DNA of 64,000 nucleotides from JABDMH01 sp965223165 (GTDB lineage Bacteria; Bacteroidota; Bacteroidia; Chitinophagales; Saprospiraceae): positions 620,001-684,000 of the forward strand of contig CBDCVQ010000020.1 in assembly GCA_965223165.1 (NCBI GenBank), written 5' to 3'. Of this stretch, positions 52,774 through 61,380 are shown one piece after another (within the stretch, counting starts at the first letter, position 1; each line of letters begins with the position of its first letter). A program made the translations under genes and the position numbers. Under the pieces are notes generated by a model that did no database searches, was not told the DNA's origin, and saw nothing but the letters and a program-made list of their open reading frames with translations.

Positions 52774-54405
52774 TTAGCCTTGCTCTCGCATTAGATCGAG
52801 GCCTGCTCTCAAAATGTGCTGCAGCGGTTGCTTGGAGGTACAGGCAAACTCGCAAAGGGCCACATCCTCCTCCGAAAGTTCGTAGATGCCCAGACCCTCC
52901 ATACGCTCAAAGTCTTTATTGAGGATGGCTTTCATCAAATGCTGCGGATAGATATCCATGGGCAGTACATTCTCATACTGGCCGGTCATGACAAATGCTC
53001 TCTCCTCTCCATGCGTGTTGGTAGTCACTTCGTATTGCGCGTCTTTAAACAGAAATCCCGGGAATGTCCTGGATAAGCTTGGACGCATCTTGAGCGGCAG
53101 TAGCCAGCCAAACAACTCAAACTCTCGCCCTTCGGGGATGGCGGTCACCTGATCATCATAGAAGTTTAGAAACGACTCCCTGGATTTTGCCTCACCAGAC
53201 AGTACGTCGCCTGAGATCACTCGATCATTGTCATCCAGGCCTTCTCCCTCCACCAAGTCTTTGAGATTGGCGCCCAGGTGGGTTCGCACATATCGAGGTC
53301 GGTCAAAGGACTGCCCCGTAAGCGCGACGATCCGCGAGGCATCAAATCGTTGTTCTGTGATCATACGGCCCAGGGTGATGACCTCTTGCACACCCAATGT
53401 CCAGACCTCCCCGTGGGCTCCGATCGGTCGCGTATGGTGTATCTGCACACCCACATTGCCCGCGGGATGCGGACCATGGTACCAAGTCTTGCGCACACCC
53501 TCCGCTTCACGGAATGCTCTGGCAGGGGGACCATCCCCTCGAGCATTGAGCCCCAGATGTACCTCCCCCTCTGTGAGCAGAGACAGGAGCTTGAGACCCG
53601 TGGCAAAGACTTTCTCTGCGCCTGTCACCACCAGGTTTTGATCGGCGCCCATTGGCCCAGACTGGAACGTGGATATAAATATGTGCTCCGGTGTGCTATC
53701 GATAGCGGGCACGATGTCGTACGGCCGCTGCCTCAGCAAGGGCCAAGCCCCATTTGCCACGAGAAAGTTGACCAGGTCTTCGCGGGAGATCGCATCGAGA
53801 TCGATCCTATCCAGCGACTTGTGCTTCTGCTCCTTGTCGGCGAGAATCACCACCTCCGAGATGGCTCGCTTCTGTCCCCGATTGATCGCCGCAATCTCGC
53901 CACTCACGGGGGCCACATACCTAATCTCGGGGCGCTTCTTGTCAAAGAAAAGCTCGTCTCCGGCACGGACCTCGTCGCCTACCTCCACCACTACTTTGGG
54001 GATGGGTGACATCCCGACAAAGTTGCCCGGCTGCACCGCATAGGTATTTACCGTGGCATCTTCGATTACTGCGGCAGGGGCTCCTTTCAGCTTGATGTCA
54101 TGCCCTTTTTTCAACCGCACCAGTCGCCCTTGCACATAGTCCGGCACTTTGGGCTGAAACCACTTGCTCAACATCGAATCTGAGGAAGAGCTCGGTAGGT
54201 CATCAATGCCCTCCTCCTTGGCTTGAATGCCAAATAGATTTTCGGTGACCAGATAGACCGCTGTGAGAAAGATAATCGCGGCGATGATGAGCAATCCGAG
54301 CGTCAAATATCCTTCATTTTCGCCGGTCTGCGCGAGAAGAAATTCGGTCGGTAAACTGCTGATTATTAGAGTACTTAGGAAAGTTTGGCAGAATCTGGTA
54401 AGCAC
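52774..54405 (-). CDS. nqrA: Na+-NQR subunit A with N-terminal membrane-anchor extension
   Basis: Quinone-associated subunit, normally ~450 residues and soluble. Here the open frame reaches 54510, but a perfect -7 box at 54460-54467 would start transcription inside it, so GTG 54403-54405 is the likelier start (543 residues). That product begins with a signal-like hydrophobic stretch (FCQTFLSTLIISSLPTEFLL, ~5-24) and a second helix (YLTLGLLIIAAIIFLTAVYL, ~33-52). A linker follows, and then the NqrA body from ~95 (RLKKGHDIKLKG, FVGMSPIPKVVVEVGDEV, VTGAEKVFATGLKL, CEFACTSKQPLQHIL). The anchor is an unusual addition. First gene of the nqr operon. Confidence 0.9.
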   Translation of the reverse strand: MLTRFCQTFLSTLIISSLPTEFLLAQTGENEGYLTLGLLIIAAIIFLTAVYLVTENLFGIQAKEEGIDDLPSSSSDSMLSKWFQPKVPDYVQGRLVRLKKGHDIKLKGAPAAVIEDATVNTYAVQPGNFVGMSPIPKVVVEVGDEVRAGDELFFDKKRPEIRYVAPVSGEIAAINRGQKRAISEVVILADKEQKHKSLDRIDLDAISREDLVNFLVANGAWPLLRQRPYDIVPAIDSTPEHIFISTFQSGPMGADQNLVVTGAEKVFATGLKLLSLLTEGEVHLGLNARGDGPPARAFREAEGVRKTWYHGPHPAGNVGVQIHHTRPIGAHGEVWTLGVQEVITLGRMITEQRFDASRIVALTGQSFDRPRYVRTHLGANLKDLVEGEGLDDNDRVISGDVLSGEAKSRESFLNFYDDQVTAIPEGREFELFGWLLPLKMRPSLSRTFPGFLFKDAQYEVTTNTHGEERAFVMTGQYENVLPMDIYPQHLMKAILNKDFERMEGLGIYELSEEDVALCEFACTSKQPLQHILRAGLDLMREQG

Positions 54406-54459
54406 CTTTGTATGTCTTTGTGACGGTCGAATTTTTCTATCCGCACCCTTAAAACACCG

Positions 54460-54467
54460 CAAATATA
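54460..54467 (-). promoter_or_regulatory. TAnnTTTG -7 element of the nqrABCDEF operon
   Basis: The minus strand reads TATATTTG. Transcription would start near 54453, so the in-frame ATG at 54510 would lie upstream of the mRNA. The -33 region has no clear TTG at the right distance. Confidence 0.45.
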
Positions 54468-54575
54468 TAAAGCTTTTTAGATAACACTTTGGGAATCGAT
54501 TTGACCCCACTATTTAGATTTAATCTAAATAATTTCAGGCGCTCGGGGAGGAAAAACTGTATGGAATCTGTGCCG

Positions 54576-55163
54576 TCAACGCACCATTGGTGAGAGCTGT
54601 TTCTTCCAGCGAAGGTAGCCGTACACAGCCAGTATCGAATAGACGAAAAAGAGCGCTGCGATGAGGGGTAGGTCGCGCACCAGGTAGACCCAGACACAAA
54701 CGAGGTCAATCACAATCCAATACAGCCAGTTGCTGAGGTAGCGACGGGCCACCATATAGGTCGCCAAAATGCTGAAGGAGGTGGTGAGTGCATCTATGTA
54801 TGGCAGTGCCGCTCCAAACTGGGTCCAGAAGGTGCCCAGCGCCCATGCTCCCAGGATACCAATGACCCCAAGGATCGCGTGTTGCCGCCCGGGCATGCGG
54901 CGTACTCGATGTTCTTGCTGTGAGAGATGGCGCCAGCTCCAAAAACCATAGATAGCCATCGCCGCATAAAATATCTGCAGGGATGCATCGGAGTAGAGGC
55001 GCGCATCGACATAAATAAAGAATAGGAGACCAACGCCCACAAAACCAAACGCCCAGCACCAGATGCTCGATCTCGCGGCAAGAATAACATATAGCACATT
55101 GAAAAGGACGGCCAACCACTGCAGCCAGCCCAGCGCCACGGCCGCTTCGATCAGCTCTTGCAT
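54576..55163 (-). CDS. pnuC: nicotinamide riboside transporter PnuC family protein
   Basis: Integral membrane protein of 195 residues with about seven helices. WLQWLAVLFNVLYVILAARS, WCWAFGFVGVGLLFFIYVD and the conserved YGFWSWRHLSQ segment match PnuC, which takes up nicotinamide riboside (some members other vitamins). It lies between the OmpA-family gene upstream (12-bp gap) and nqrA downstream (~66-170 bp). NAD precursor uptake next to an NADH-oxidising pump is suggestive but may be chance. Confidence 0.88.
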   Translation of the reverse strand: MQELIEAAVALGWLQWLAVLFNVLYVILAARSSIWCWAFGFVGVGLLFFIYVDARLYSDASLQIFYAAMAIYGFWSWRHLSQQEHRVRRMPGRQHAILGVIGILGAWALGTFWTQFGAALPYIDALTTSFSILATYMVARRYLSNWLYWIVIDLVCVWVYLVRDLPLIAALFFVYSILAVYGYLRWKKQLSPMVR

Positions 55164-55175
55164 GGGAGAGGATGA

Positions 55176-57575
55176 CTAATTGACCTTCTCGACGAAAATC
55201 CGGAAGAACGCCTGTGTGACGAGGGGATCGGTATTGGCAAAGACATCCACGGTCACGTCTTGCTGCCCTTCTTTATCCGTGCTGTCATATATGACGGCGA
55301 TCTCGCCGGAAGCGCCCGGGGGTATGGGATCACGCGGCCAGTCTAAGGTAGTGCACTCACAGGCCGAGGCCATATCGATCAGCAGGTCTGCGGTGCCCGT
55401 GTTGGTAAACTTAAATATGTCCTTTTTTTTTTGACCTTGTTCGATCGAGCCCAGGTCGATCTCCGGATTGCTAAACTCGATTTTGGGCATTCCCGGGTCG
55501 AGACTGGCCGATCCGTCATCATCCTCGTTATTAGATCCGCCGGTGCCGCCCTGCGTAGGCACCCCGGGCGGCCCTTTCTCCCGCTGTACTTCGATCGTCT
55601 GGGGACCCTCAATGATCGTAAACTCCGTTCGCCGGTTGAGGCGATGCTCCGCCTCGGAGCATTGTACTCCATCGGCGCAGCGATTGATCAGGCGCTCCTC
55701 ACCATAACCGACCGCCTTGATACGGTCACCATCGATCCCGCGCACGACCAGGTATTGCTTGGCAGAGTTGGCTCGCCGCTGAGATAGGTCTTCATTGTAG
55801 GCATCTGAAGCCCTGCTATCGGTATGACTGGCTAGCTCAATCACCATATCCGGATACTTGACCATGAGATCATAGATAAAGTCGAGGTCACCCTCAGCAT
55901 CCGGCAATATCTGGTCATCGTCCAGATCGTAGTAGATGTTGTTTAGTCGGATGGGCTCGAAGATGGTCAGCACTTCGACCGCAGGCTCGGTGGGTTCCTT
56001 GGGTATCGGCTCTAGGCGGAATGTGCCCCGGAAGCGCTTTGATTCGTTGACTCCCACGGTATTAAACTCCGCGGTATCGGGATAGTAGCCGGATCGCTCC
56101 ACAATCACTTTGTAGGCTTTATCCACATCGAGGGCAAAGTCAAATTCGTTGCCTTCTTCATTCTTCTGGACATCCGGAAAGCCCAGCTCCTCCCCAATCT
56201 TCTGGTACATCTTCACGGTGGCTCCCGGCAATGGGGTTTCCTCCTCAAAGACCGCTGCGATCAGGGTGAGGATGATCTCTTTCTTAGCAAAGTGGAAGAT
56301 ATCATCGCAGCACGTTTTGCTCTTGACCGATCGGGTGCCGTCACGATTGGACACCAAAAATCCCTCGTCCTCGTCGCCGGGTGTGTACGAGAGGTCATCC
56401 ACCGAGGTATTGATACCCTTGCCCATATGTTCTGCCGGAAGCAACTTACTGCCGTCCCACTCGGACTGATAGATGTCAAAGCCACCCAGGGTGGGATGCC
56501 CATCCGTACTGAAGTATAACATCCGGTCCTGAAACTGAGGAGTGATCTCGTCTCCCGGCGAATTGACGGATGCGCCCAGATTGATGGCCTGACCAAAACT
56601 GCCATCTCGCCCGATCGTCGCATAGAAAAGATCCATGCCGCCCATGGTCCCTGGTCGATTTGAGGACCAGATCAGCACCTCGGTGTCAAATAGATAGCCC
56701 GTCGTAGGGTGCTTGGAGAGAAAATCTCCGTTGAGCGATGATATGCGCTGCGGCGCTCCCCAGCCACCTCCGCGTCGGTCGCTGTAATATAGGTCTGATA
56801 CGGTCACCTCGCCCCCACTAGCAATGGCTCGCGTATAGTACATACGCTCTCCATCCTGCGAAAACGACACATGACTGTTGTGGAATCCCGGCCGATTGAC
56901 CTTGTCCGAGATCGGCTTGCCCTTTCGGTAGCGACCCCGATTGTCTTTGGAAGACTTGTAAATCTTGGCATGGTAGTCTGCGCTCTTGCTCGTCACCTTG
57001 ATGATCTCGTCGGCATCAAAGGATACATAGTGCAGATCGCCATCCGGGTCCAGCGCCGGTGAGGACTCGGAGTTTCGGCTGTTGATGCGTGTTCCGACAT
57101 TTTCGATCAGCAGATCGTTGGGTACCTTCAATGTCTGTGCTAGCTCGATCCCCTTCAACTCATTTTCGATACGCGCCGCATACCCCACGCCTTTACCACT
57201 CGCCCGCAGTCCTTCAAAAGTCAACTGCGCCTTCTCGTAGTTGGCATTCTTCTTTAGCAGCCTGCCATACTCAAACCAAAAGTCGGGATACGCCACCCCC
57301 GTATCTCGCTGCACGATGCGCTGATACCACCGCTCGGCACGTCGATAGTCCCGCATCTTGTCGTGTGATATGGCGATGCGCCTGGCAATCTCGGGATCCC
57401 GGGTCTCGCGATAGCATTGCTCATACCATTCGACCGCGTTGTAGTAGTCCAGACGGGCGAAAGCGGTATCCGCCGCTTCGAGCTTGAAGCGATATGGGAT
57501 CTCGGTCAACGGCTGAGCACTGAGCTGAACGTGTGCACCAAGCAAGAGGCCTATGACGATATGATGTAGCTTCAT
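55176..57575 (-). CDS. OmpA family outer-membrane protein with TPR, PD40 and DUF1573 domains
   Basis: Envelope protein of 799 residues. Signal peptide residues 1-20 (VIGLLLGAHVQLSAQ). TPR-like repeats ~30-145 (YYNAVEWYEQCYRETRDPEI). A PD40/WD40-like beta-propeller ~165-430 (SSPALDPDGDLHYVSFDAD, LIWSSNRPGTMGGMDLFYA). A CNA-B/Ig-like domain ~450-530. An OmpA peptidoglycan-binding domain ~555-660 with LASHTDSRASDAYNEDLSQR. After a Gly/Asp-rich linker, a DUF1573 domain ~690-799 (FSNPEIDLGSIEQGQKKKD). The first four match PorE/SprF-partner proteins of T9SS or gliding systems. It follows the PorP/SprF gene after 12 bp. Confidence 0.88.
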   Translation of the reverse strand: MKLHHIVIGLLLGAHVQLSAQPLTEIPYRFKLEAADTAFARLDYYNAVEWYEQCYRETRDPEIARRIAISHDKMRDYRRAERWYQRIVQRDTGVAYPDFWFEYGRLLKKNANYEKAQLTFEGLRASGKGVGYAARIENELKGIELAQTLKVPNDLLIENVGTRINSRNSESSPALDPDGDLHYVSFDADEIIKVTSKSADYHAKIYKSSKDNRGRYRKGKPISDKVNRPGFHNSHVSFSQDGERMYYTRAIASGGEVTVSDLYYSDRRGGGWGAPQRISSLNGDFLSKHPTTGYLFDTEVLIWSSNRPGTMGGMDLFYATIGRDGSFGQAINLGASVNSPGDEITPQFQDRMLYFSTDGHPTLGGFDIYQSEWDGSKLLPAEHMGKGINTSVDDLSYTPGDEDEGFLVSNRDGTRSVKSKTCCDDIFHFAKKEIILTLIAAVFEEETPLPGATVKMYQKIGEELGFPDVQKNEEGNEFDFALDVDKAYKVIVERSGYYPDTAEFNTVGVNESKRFRGTFRLEPIPKEPTEPAVEVLTIFEPIRLNNIYYDLDDDQILPDAEGDLDFIYDLMVKYPDMVIELASHTDSRASDAYNEDLSQRRANSAKQYLVVRGIDGDRIKAVGYGEERLINRCADGVQCSEAEHRLNRRTEFTIIEGPQTIEVQREKGPPGVPTQGGTGGSNNEDDDGSASLDPGMPKIEFSNPEIDLGSIEQGQKKKDIFKFTNTGTADLLIDMASACECTTLDWPRDPIPPGASGEIAVIYDSTDKEGQQDVTVDVFANTDPLVTQAFFRIFVEKVN

Positions 57576-57587
57576 GGTTGTATGTTC

Positions 57588-58613
57588 TTAAAATCTTGGA
57601 CAGAAGATCACCGGATCGACTTTCGGACGCTTGTAAATTCTGGCGATGTACGCGACAGCCAACTCGAAGGCACCATTTGGCGAACCCAAGTCTGACACTG
57701 TCAGGTCATAGCTAGCTCCTACGCGAAGATCCTTGTAGTCTACGCCCACTAGCACCTCCAGGGCATCGCCTGCCCGATATCCCAGTCCTCCTTTTACAAC
57801 GGTGTCCTGCTCCTTTATCTTATATCCTACCATACCCTGCACAGAGAGCTCGCTCGCCGAGGAAACCGATTGGTATAAAACCGATGGGATTACCACAAAT
57901 TTGTCATTGACGTCCCAGTGATAGGTAGCATAGCCGACATTGCGCATCGGTATTTTGGCCGACCCCCCCGTGAGAAAACCCGCCCTAGGCTGATTGATGT
58001 GCATGATGCTAAAGCCAATGCGGTAGTAGGATTGACCCGTCGTTTTGCCTGTGAGGGTCAGGCCCCCGGAGATATCCAAGTAGTTCTTACCACTTTCTTT
58101 GCCCGTGGGCACATCGTCCTGTGATTGGCCGCCATTGAGGATCTGGTCCTCAAAGGTAAATTGGTCTTCGAGGGATCTCCGTACGGTACCGCCTTGCACG
58201 CCCAACGCAAGTACAGTGTTTCGTTTCTTGTCGAAGGCAAAGTGATACGCTGCCGATCCCAGCGCACCAGCCACCTTGATGTCGCCCACCGTGCCGCCTT
58301 GATTATCAAATGGAGTATACTCAGCCCGGCCCCGATCTTGCGTCACAGACAATCCAGCGCCGATCCAGTCCTGATCTCTAAAGCCCTTGAGGATGGGCGA
58401 ATCCACGTAGAAGGACGGCGTGCTGTAGGCTGTCCCCCACTGATCACGATAGATCCCTCCCAGCCGCACCGAGCCACTAAAGCCTCCCGTCATAGCCGGG
58501 TTGACTGTCAGCGGAGCAAAATTGAATTGGGTGAAGTGAATGTCCTGCCCTTGCAATGTGCCCCCTACCAGCAGGCCAATAACTAGCTGGAATAGTCTTT
58601 TACTAAAAGTCAT
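57588..58613 (-). CDS. PorP/SprF family type IX secretion system membrane protein
   Basis: Outer-membrane beta-barrel protein of 341 residues. Signal peptide residues 1-22 (LFQLVIGLLVGGTLQGQ). The mature start DIHFTQFNFAPLTVNPAMTG and then IYRDQW are diagnostic of the PorP/SprF family; the C-terminus (FELAVAYIARIYKRPKVDP) ends in barrel-like strands. These proteins are paired with OmpA-family partners and help tether or secrete adhesins through T9SS. First gene of a two-gene operon with the OmpA-family gene. Confidence 0.93.
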   Translation of the reverse strand: MTFSKRLFQLVIGLLVGGTLQGQDIHFTQFNFAPLTVNPAMTGGFSGSVRLGGIYRDQWGTAYSTPSFYVDSPILKGFRDQDWIGAGLSVTQDRGRAEYTPFDNQGGTVGDIKVAGALGSAAYHFAFDKKRNTVLALGVQGGTVRRSLEDQFTFEDQILNGGQSQDDVPTGKESGKNYLDISGGLTLTGKTTGQSYYRIGFSIMHINQPRAGFLTGGSAKIPMRNVGYATYHWDVNDKFVVIPSVLYQSVSSASELSVQGMVGYKIKEQDTVVKGGLGYRAGDALEVLVGVDYKDLRVGASYDLTVSDLGSPNGAFELAVAYIARIYKRPKVDPVIFCPRF

Positions 58614-58658
58614 AAATTGGCAAGCGTTAAGATCTAATCGTGATATGGTATGAATCTA

Positions 58659-58690
58659 CAATATTAATGGACCCAAGATACATATTCAAA
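58659..58690 (-). promoter_or_regulatory. putative promoter of the PorP/SprF-OmpA operon
   Basis: On the minus strand TTTG (58687-58690), a 20-bp spacer, then TAATATTG (58659-58666), one mismatch from TAnnTTTG. It lies 46 bp upstream of the start codon. Confidence 0.4.
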
Positions 58691-58758
58691 AATCCCTATC
58701 ACTATTTAGAACGCTGCGACAACGGATTATTGCCGCTTCGGCGGCTACCATCTCTCCC

Positions 58759-59763
58759 ATGAACAAGCTCCGCCAGCGTCCCTTTTTTCACCGTTTGATC
58801 CGGCTTTGTATCCTATGTCTCATCTGCTGCCTCTGCGCTGTGCTCAGCCTTGAGGCCCAAGAGCAAATCGAGCAGGACTCATTTCGCAAGGGACGTTTTT
58901 GGACCGTAGCCGGCGCGGGTGCGGTGATCTACGGACTGACCGTGGTCGGACTGAACGAGGCATGGTACAAGGGTTTTGACCGCACCTCCTTCCACTTCTT
59001 TGATGATTGGCGCGAGTGGCAAAACATGGACAAAATGGGCCATGCATTCACCGCCTACTTTGAGACGGAATTGAGCTATCGCGGAGCTCGCTGGACGGGC
59101 ATGAATCGCCGGACCGCCACCTGGACGGCGGCAGGCCTGGGACTGCTCTATCAGACCACGGTGGAAATGCTGGACGCCTACTCTACGCGATGGGGGTTTT
59201 CTGTGTACGACATGGCGTACAATATTGCCGGCGTCGCACTATTTGCCGGTCAGGAGCTGGGGTGGCATGAACAACGTATCCGCATGAAGATATCCGCCAC
59301 CCGTCGATCGTACAGCATGGACCCTATTGCGTCCATCGATGGCACACGCTTCAGCTCCCTGGAGCACCGGGCAGATGATCTCTTCGGCCAAAGTTTTCTC
59401 GAACGCTATCTCAAGGACTACAACGCCCAAACCATTTGGATATCGGCCAACCCATCCAGCTTCTGGCCCCAGTCAACTATCCCGGCCTGGCTCAACGTGG
59501 CCGTAGGTTACGGCGGGGAAAACCTCTTCGGAGGCTATGCCAACACGTGGACCGAAGGCGACGCCCGCTTTCAACTCTCTCCCGTGGACCACCGTCGCTA
59601 CAAGCAATTCTATCTCTCACCCGACATTGACTTTAGCCGCATCCCCAGCCGCAGCAAATGGGTGCGCACTGCCTTCCGCATTCTCAACATCTTCAAGATC
59701 CCCGCACCGGCCCTGGAGATTGACTCCAGGGGAAAAGTGATCTGGCACTGGCTGCATCTTTGA
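58759..59763 (+). CDS. DUF2279 family protein
   Basis: Protein of 334 residues of the DUF2279/YfiM-like group. An N-terminal signal or anchor (LIRLCILCLICCLCAVLSLE) is followed by the DUF2279 region: WQNMDKMGHAFTAYFETEL, then WTAAGLGLLYQTTVEMLDAY and FSVYDMAYNIAGVALFAGQE. Conserved polar residues sit within hydrophobic helices, so it is probably membrane-associated. The second half (residues ~200-334) is less conserved. Function unknown. The start ATG at 58759 is the first one in frame. It is divergent from the PorP/SprF operon. Confidence 0.8.
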   Translation: MNKLRQRPFFHRLIRLCILCLICCLCAVLSLEAQEQIEQDSFRKGRFWTVAGAGAVIYGLTVVGLNEAWYKGFDRTSFHFFDDWREWQNMDKMGHAFTAYFETELSYRGARWTGMNRRTATWTAAGLGLLYQTTVEMLDAYSTRWGFSVYDMAYNIAGVALFAGQELGWHEQRIRMKISATRRSYSMDPIASIDGTRFSSLEHRADDLFGQSFLERYLKDYNAQTIWISANPSSFWPQSTIPAWLNVAVGYGGENLFGGYANTWTEGDARFQLSPVDHRRYKQFYLSPDIDFSRIPSRSKWVRTAFRILNIFKIPAPALEIDSRGKVIWHWLHL

Positions 59764-60341
59764 GGGAGCTGGAGTGGGAGTGACTATAAGTGACTAGAGT
59801 GACCTAAAGTGCCTAGGAGTGAGCTAGAGTGGGAGTTCGGAGTGAGCTGGAGTTCGGAGTGACTAGAGTGACCTAAAGTGCCTAAGAGTGAGCTAGAGTG
59901 AAGTTCGGAGTGAGCTTGAGTTCTGAGTGAGCTGGAGTTTTGAGTGACCTGAGTTTTGGGCGAGCTCGCGACTAGACGATCTCTCACTGAAGTGCCACCT
60001 AGCAGGAATCCTCCCACCGTGAGCTGGAATAGAACTCTAGGCACTCAAGGTCACTTTAGTGCACTCAAGGCACTGCTCTGTTGAGTTCTGAGTGAGCTGG
60101 AGTTCGGAGTGACTAGAGTGACCTAAAGTGCCTAGGAGTGCTAGAGTGAAGTTCGGAGTGAGCTTGAGTTCTGAGTGAGCTTGAGTTTTGGCGAGCTCGC
60201 GACTAGGCGACTTCTAACTGATGTGCCCAACTTTGCGATAATCCTCCCATACCGCGAGCTCGAATAGAACTCTAGGCACTCAAGGTCACTCGAGCGCACT
60301 CAAGTCACTCCAGTGCACTCCAGGCACTGCTCTGGGCTTCT
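59764..60341. repeat. 250-bp tandem repeat array with short internal repeats
   Basis: Two tandem ~250-bp units (59841-60090 and 60091-~60340), preceded by a partial unit. Each unit has a left half built from short degenerate repeats (agtgagcttgagttc, agtgacctaaagtgcctag), a central tract with gcgagctcgcgactag, and a right half with the complementary words (actctaggcactcaaggtca, cactcaaggcactg). The halves could pair. One long open frame on the minus strand (59784-60044) merely reads the repeats as Ser/His/Leu-rich peptide and is not a gene. The stop of metF lies at its right edge. Confidence 0.85.
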
Positions 60342-61298
60342 CTAGAAGACAGCTTTGGCAATGCGGCTGATCGTATCCTGATCACCCATGGTGTAATAGT
60401 GCAGGCAAGGAGCACCGGCCGCCTTGAGCGCCTTAGACTGCGTAATGCACCATTCGATACCCAGCTCTTTGGCACTGCTACTGGTCTTCACTTTTTGCAC
60501 TTCCTTGACCAATTCTTCCGGCATGTTAATATAAAACATGCGCGGCAGTGATTTGAGCTGATATAGTTTGGTCAACGGCTTTAGGCCGGGCACAATCGGT
60601 ACGTTGATGTCCAGTGCCCGACAGGCCTCGACGTAATCAAAGTAGTTCTTGTTGTCAAAAAACATCTGGGTGACAATGTAGTCTGCCCCCGCTTTGATTT
60701 TGTCCTTGGTATAGTTCAGGTCTGTCTGGAAGTTGGGGGCCTCAAAATGCTTCTCGGGGTATCCGGCCACTCCGATGCAGAAGTTGGTCTGGGCACCATT
60801 GTCGATGTTGGCGTCCAGGTATTGGCCTTCATTCATGGCCTGGATCTGTTTGACCAGGTCGACCGCATAGCTATGGCCTCCTGGCTCGGGGATAAAGCGG
60901 TTATCAAACTGGCGCGCGTCCCCGCGAATGGCCAACACATTGTTGATGTTGAGAAAATTGAGGTCAATCAGGGCATTTTCCGTGTCTTCCTTGGTGAATC
61001 CACCGCAGATCAGGTGGGGCACAGCATCAATGCCATAGTGGTGCATGATGGCTGCGCAGATTCCTACCGTACCCGGGCGCTTGCGGATGGATGTCTTTTC
61101 GTAGTACCCATCGGCATTTTGATTGTACACATACTCCTCCCGGTGGTAGGTCACATCTATGAAGGGAGGCTTAAACTCCATCAGCGGATCGAGCACCTCA
61201 AAAATCGCCTTCATGCTACCTCCCTTGAGTGGAGGAAGCACCTCAAAAGAAATCAAGGTCTCACCCTTGGCTTGCTCGAAATACGCGGTTACCTTCAT
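60342..61298 (-). CDS. metF: methylenetetrahydrofolate reductase [NAD(P)H]
   Basis: Reduces 5,10-methylene-THF to 5-methyl-THF for methionine synthesis. It has 318 residues. It opens MKVTAYFEQAKGETLISFEV, with the conserved glutamate in SFEVLPP. FIDVTYHREEY, VPHLICGGFTKEDTENAL, NNVLAIRGDARQ and ADYIVTQMFFDNKNYFDYV match MetF throughout, with the FAD-binding TIM-barrel pattern. A TAAATTTG -7 box lies 35 bp upstream. Its 3' end borders the tandem repeat array. Confidence 0.96.
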   Translation of the reverse strand: MKVTAYFEQAKGETLISFEVLPPLKGGSMKAIFEVLDPLMEFKPPFIDVTYHREEYVYNQNADGYYEKTSIRKRPGTVGICAAIMHHYGIDAVPHLICGGFTKEDTENALIDLNFLNINNVLAIRGDARQFDNRFIPEPGGHSYAVDLVKQIQAMNEGQYLDANIDNGAQTNFCIGVAGYPEKHFEAPNFQTDLNYTKDKIKAGADYIVTQMFFDNKNYFDYVEACRALDINVPIVPGLKPLTKLYQLKSLPRMFYINMPEELVKEVQKVKTSSSAKELGIEWCITQSKALKAAGAPCLHYYTMGDQDTISRIAKAVF

Positions 61299-61332
61299 AG
61301 GACAGCGAAGATCTTATCCTTTTTTGAAGGCG

Positions 61333-61340
61333 CAAATTTA
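61333..61340 (-). promoter_or_regulatory. TAnnTTTG -7 element upstream of metF
   Basis: The minus strand reads TAAATTTG, 34 bp before the metF start. No clear -33 TTG at the usual distance. Confidence 0.4.
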
Positions 61341-61380
61341 GAATTATTCGCACGGAAAAGAGGCGCCCGCTTAGATCGAG

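Noticed and set aside
54406..54510. ATG start of nqrA at 54510
   Set aside because: The predicted -7 box lies downstream of this ATG and the first 35 residues look non-coding; GTG 54405 is preferred.
59784..60044. 86-codon minus-strand ORF rich in Ser, Leu and His
   Set aside because: Only a translation of the short tandem repeats; no start or conservation signal.
59764..60341. CRISPR array
   Set aside because: Repeat units are 250 bp with degenerate internal words, there are no regular spacers and no cas genes nearby.
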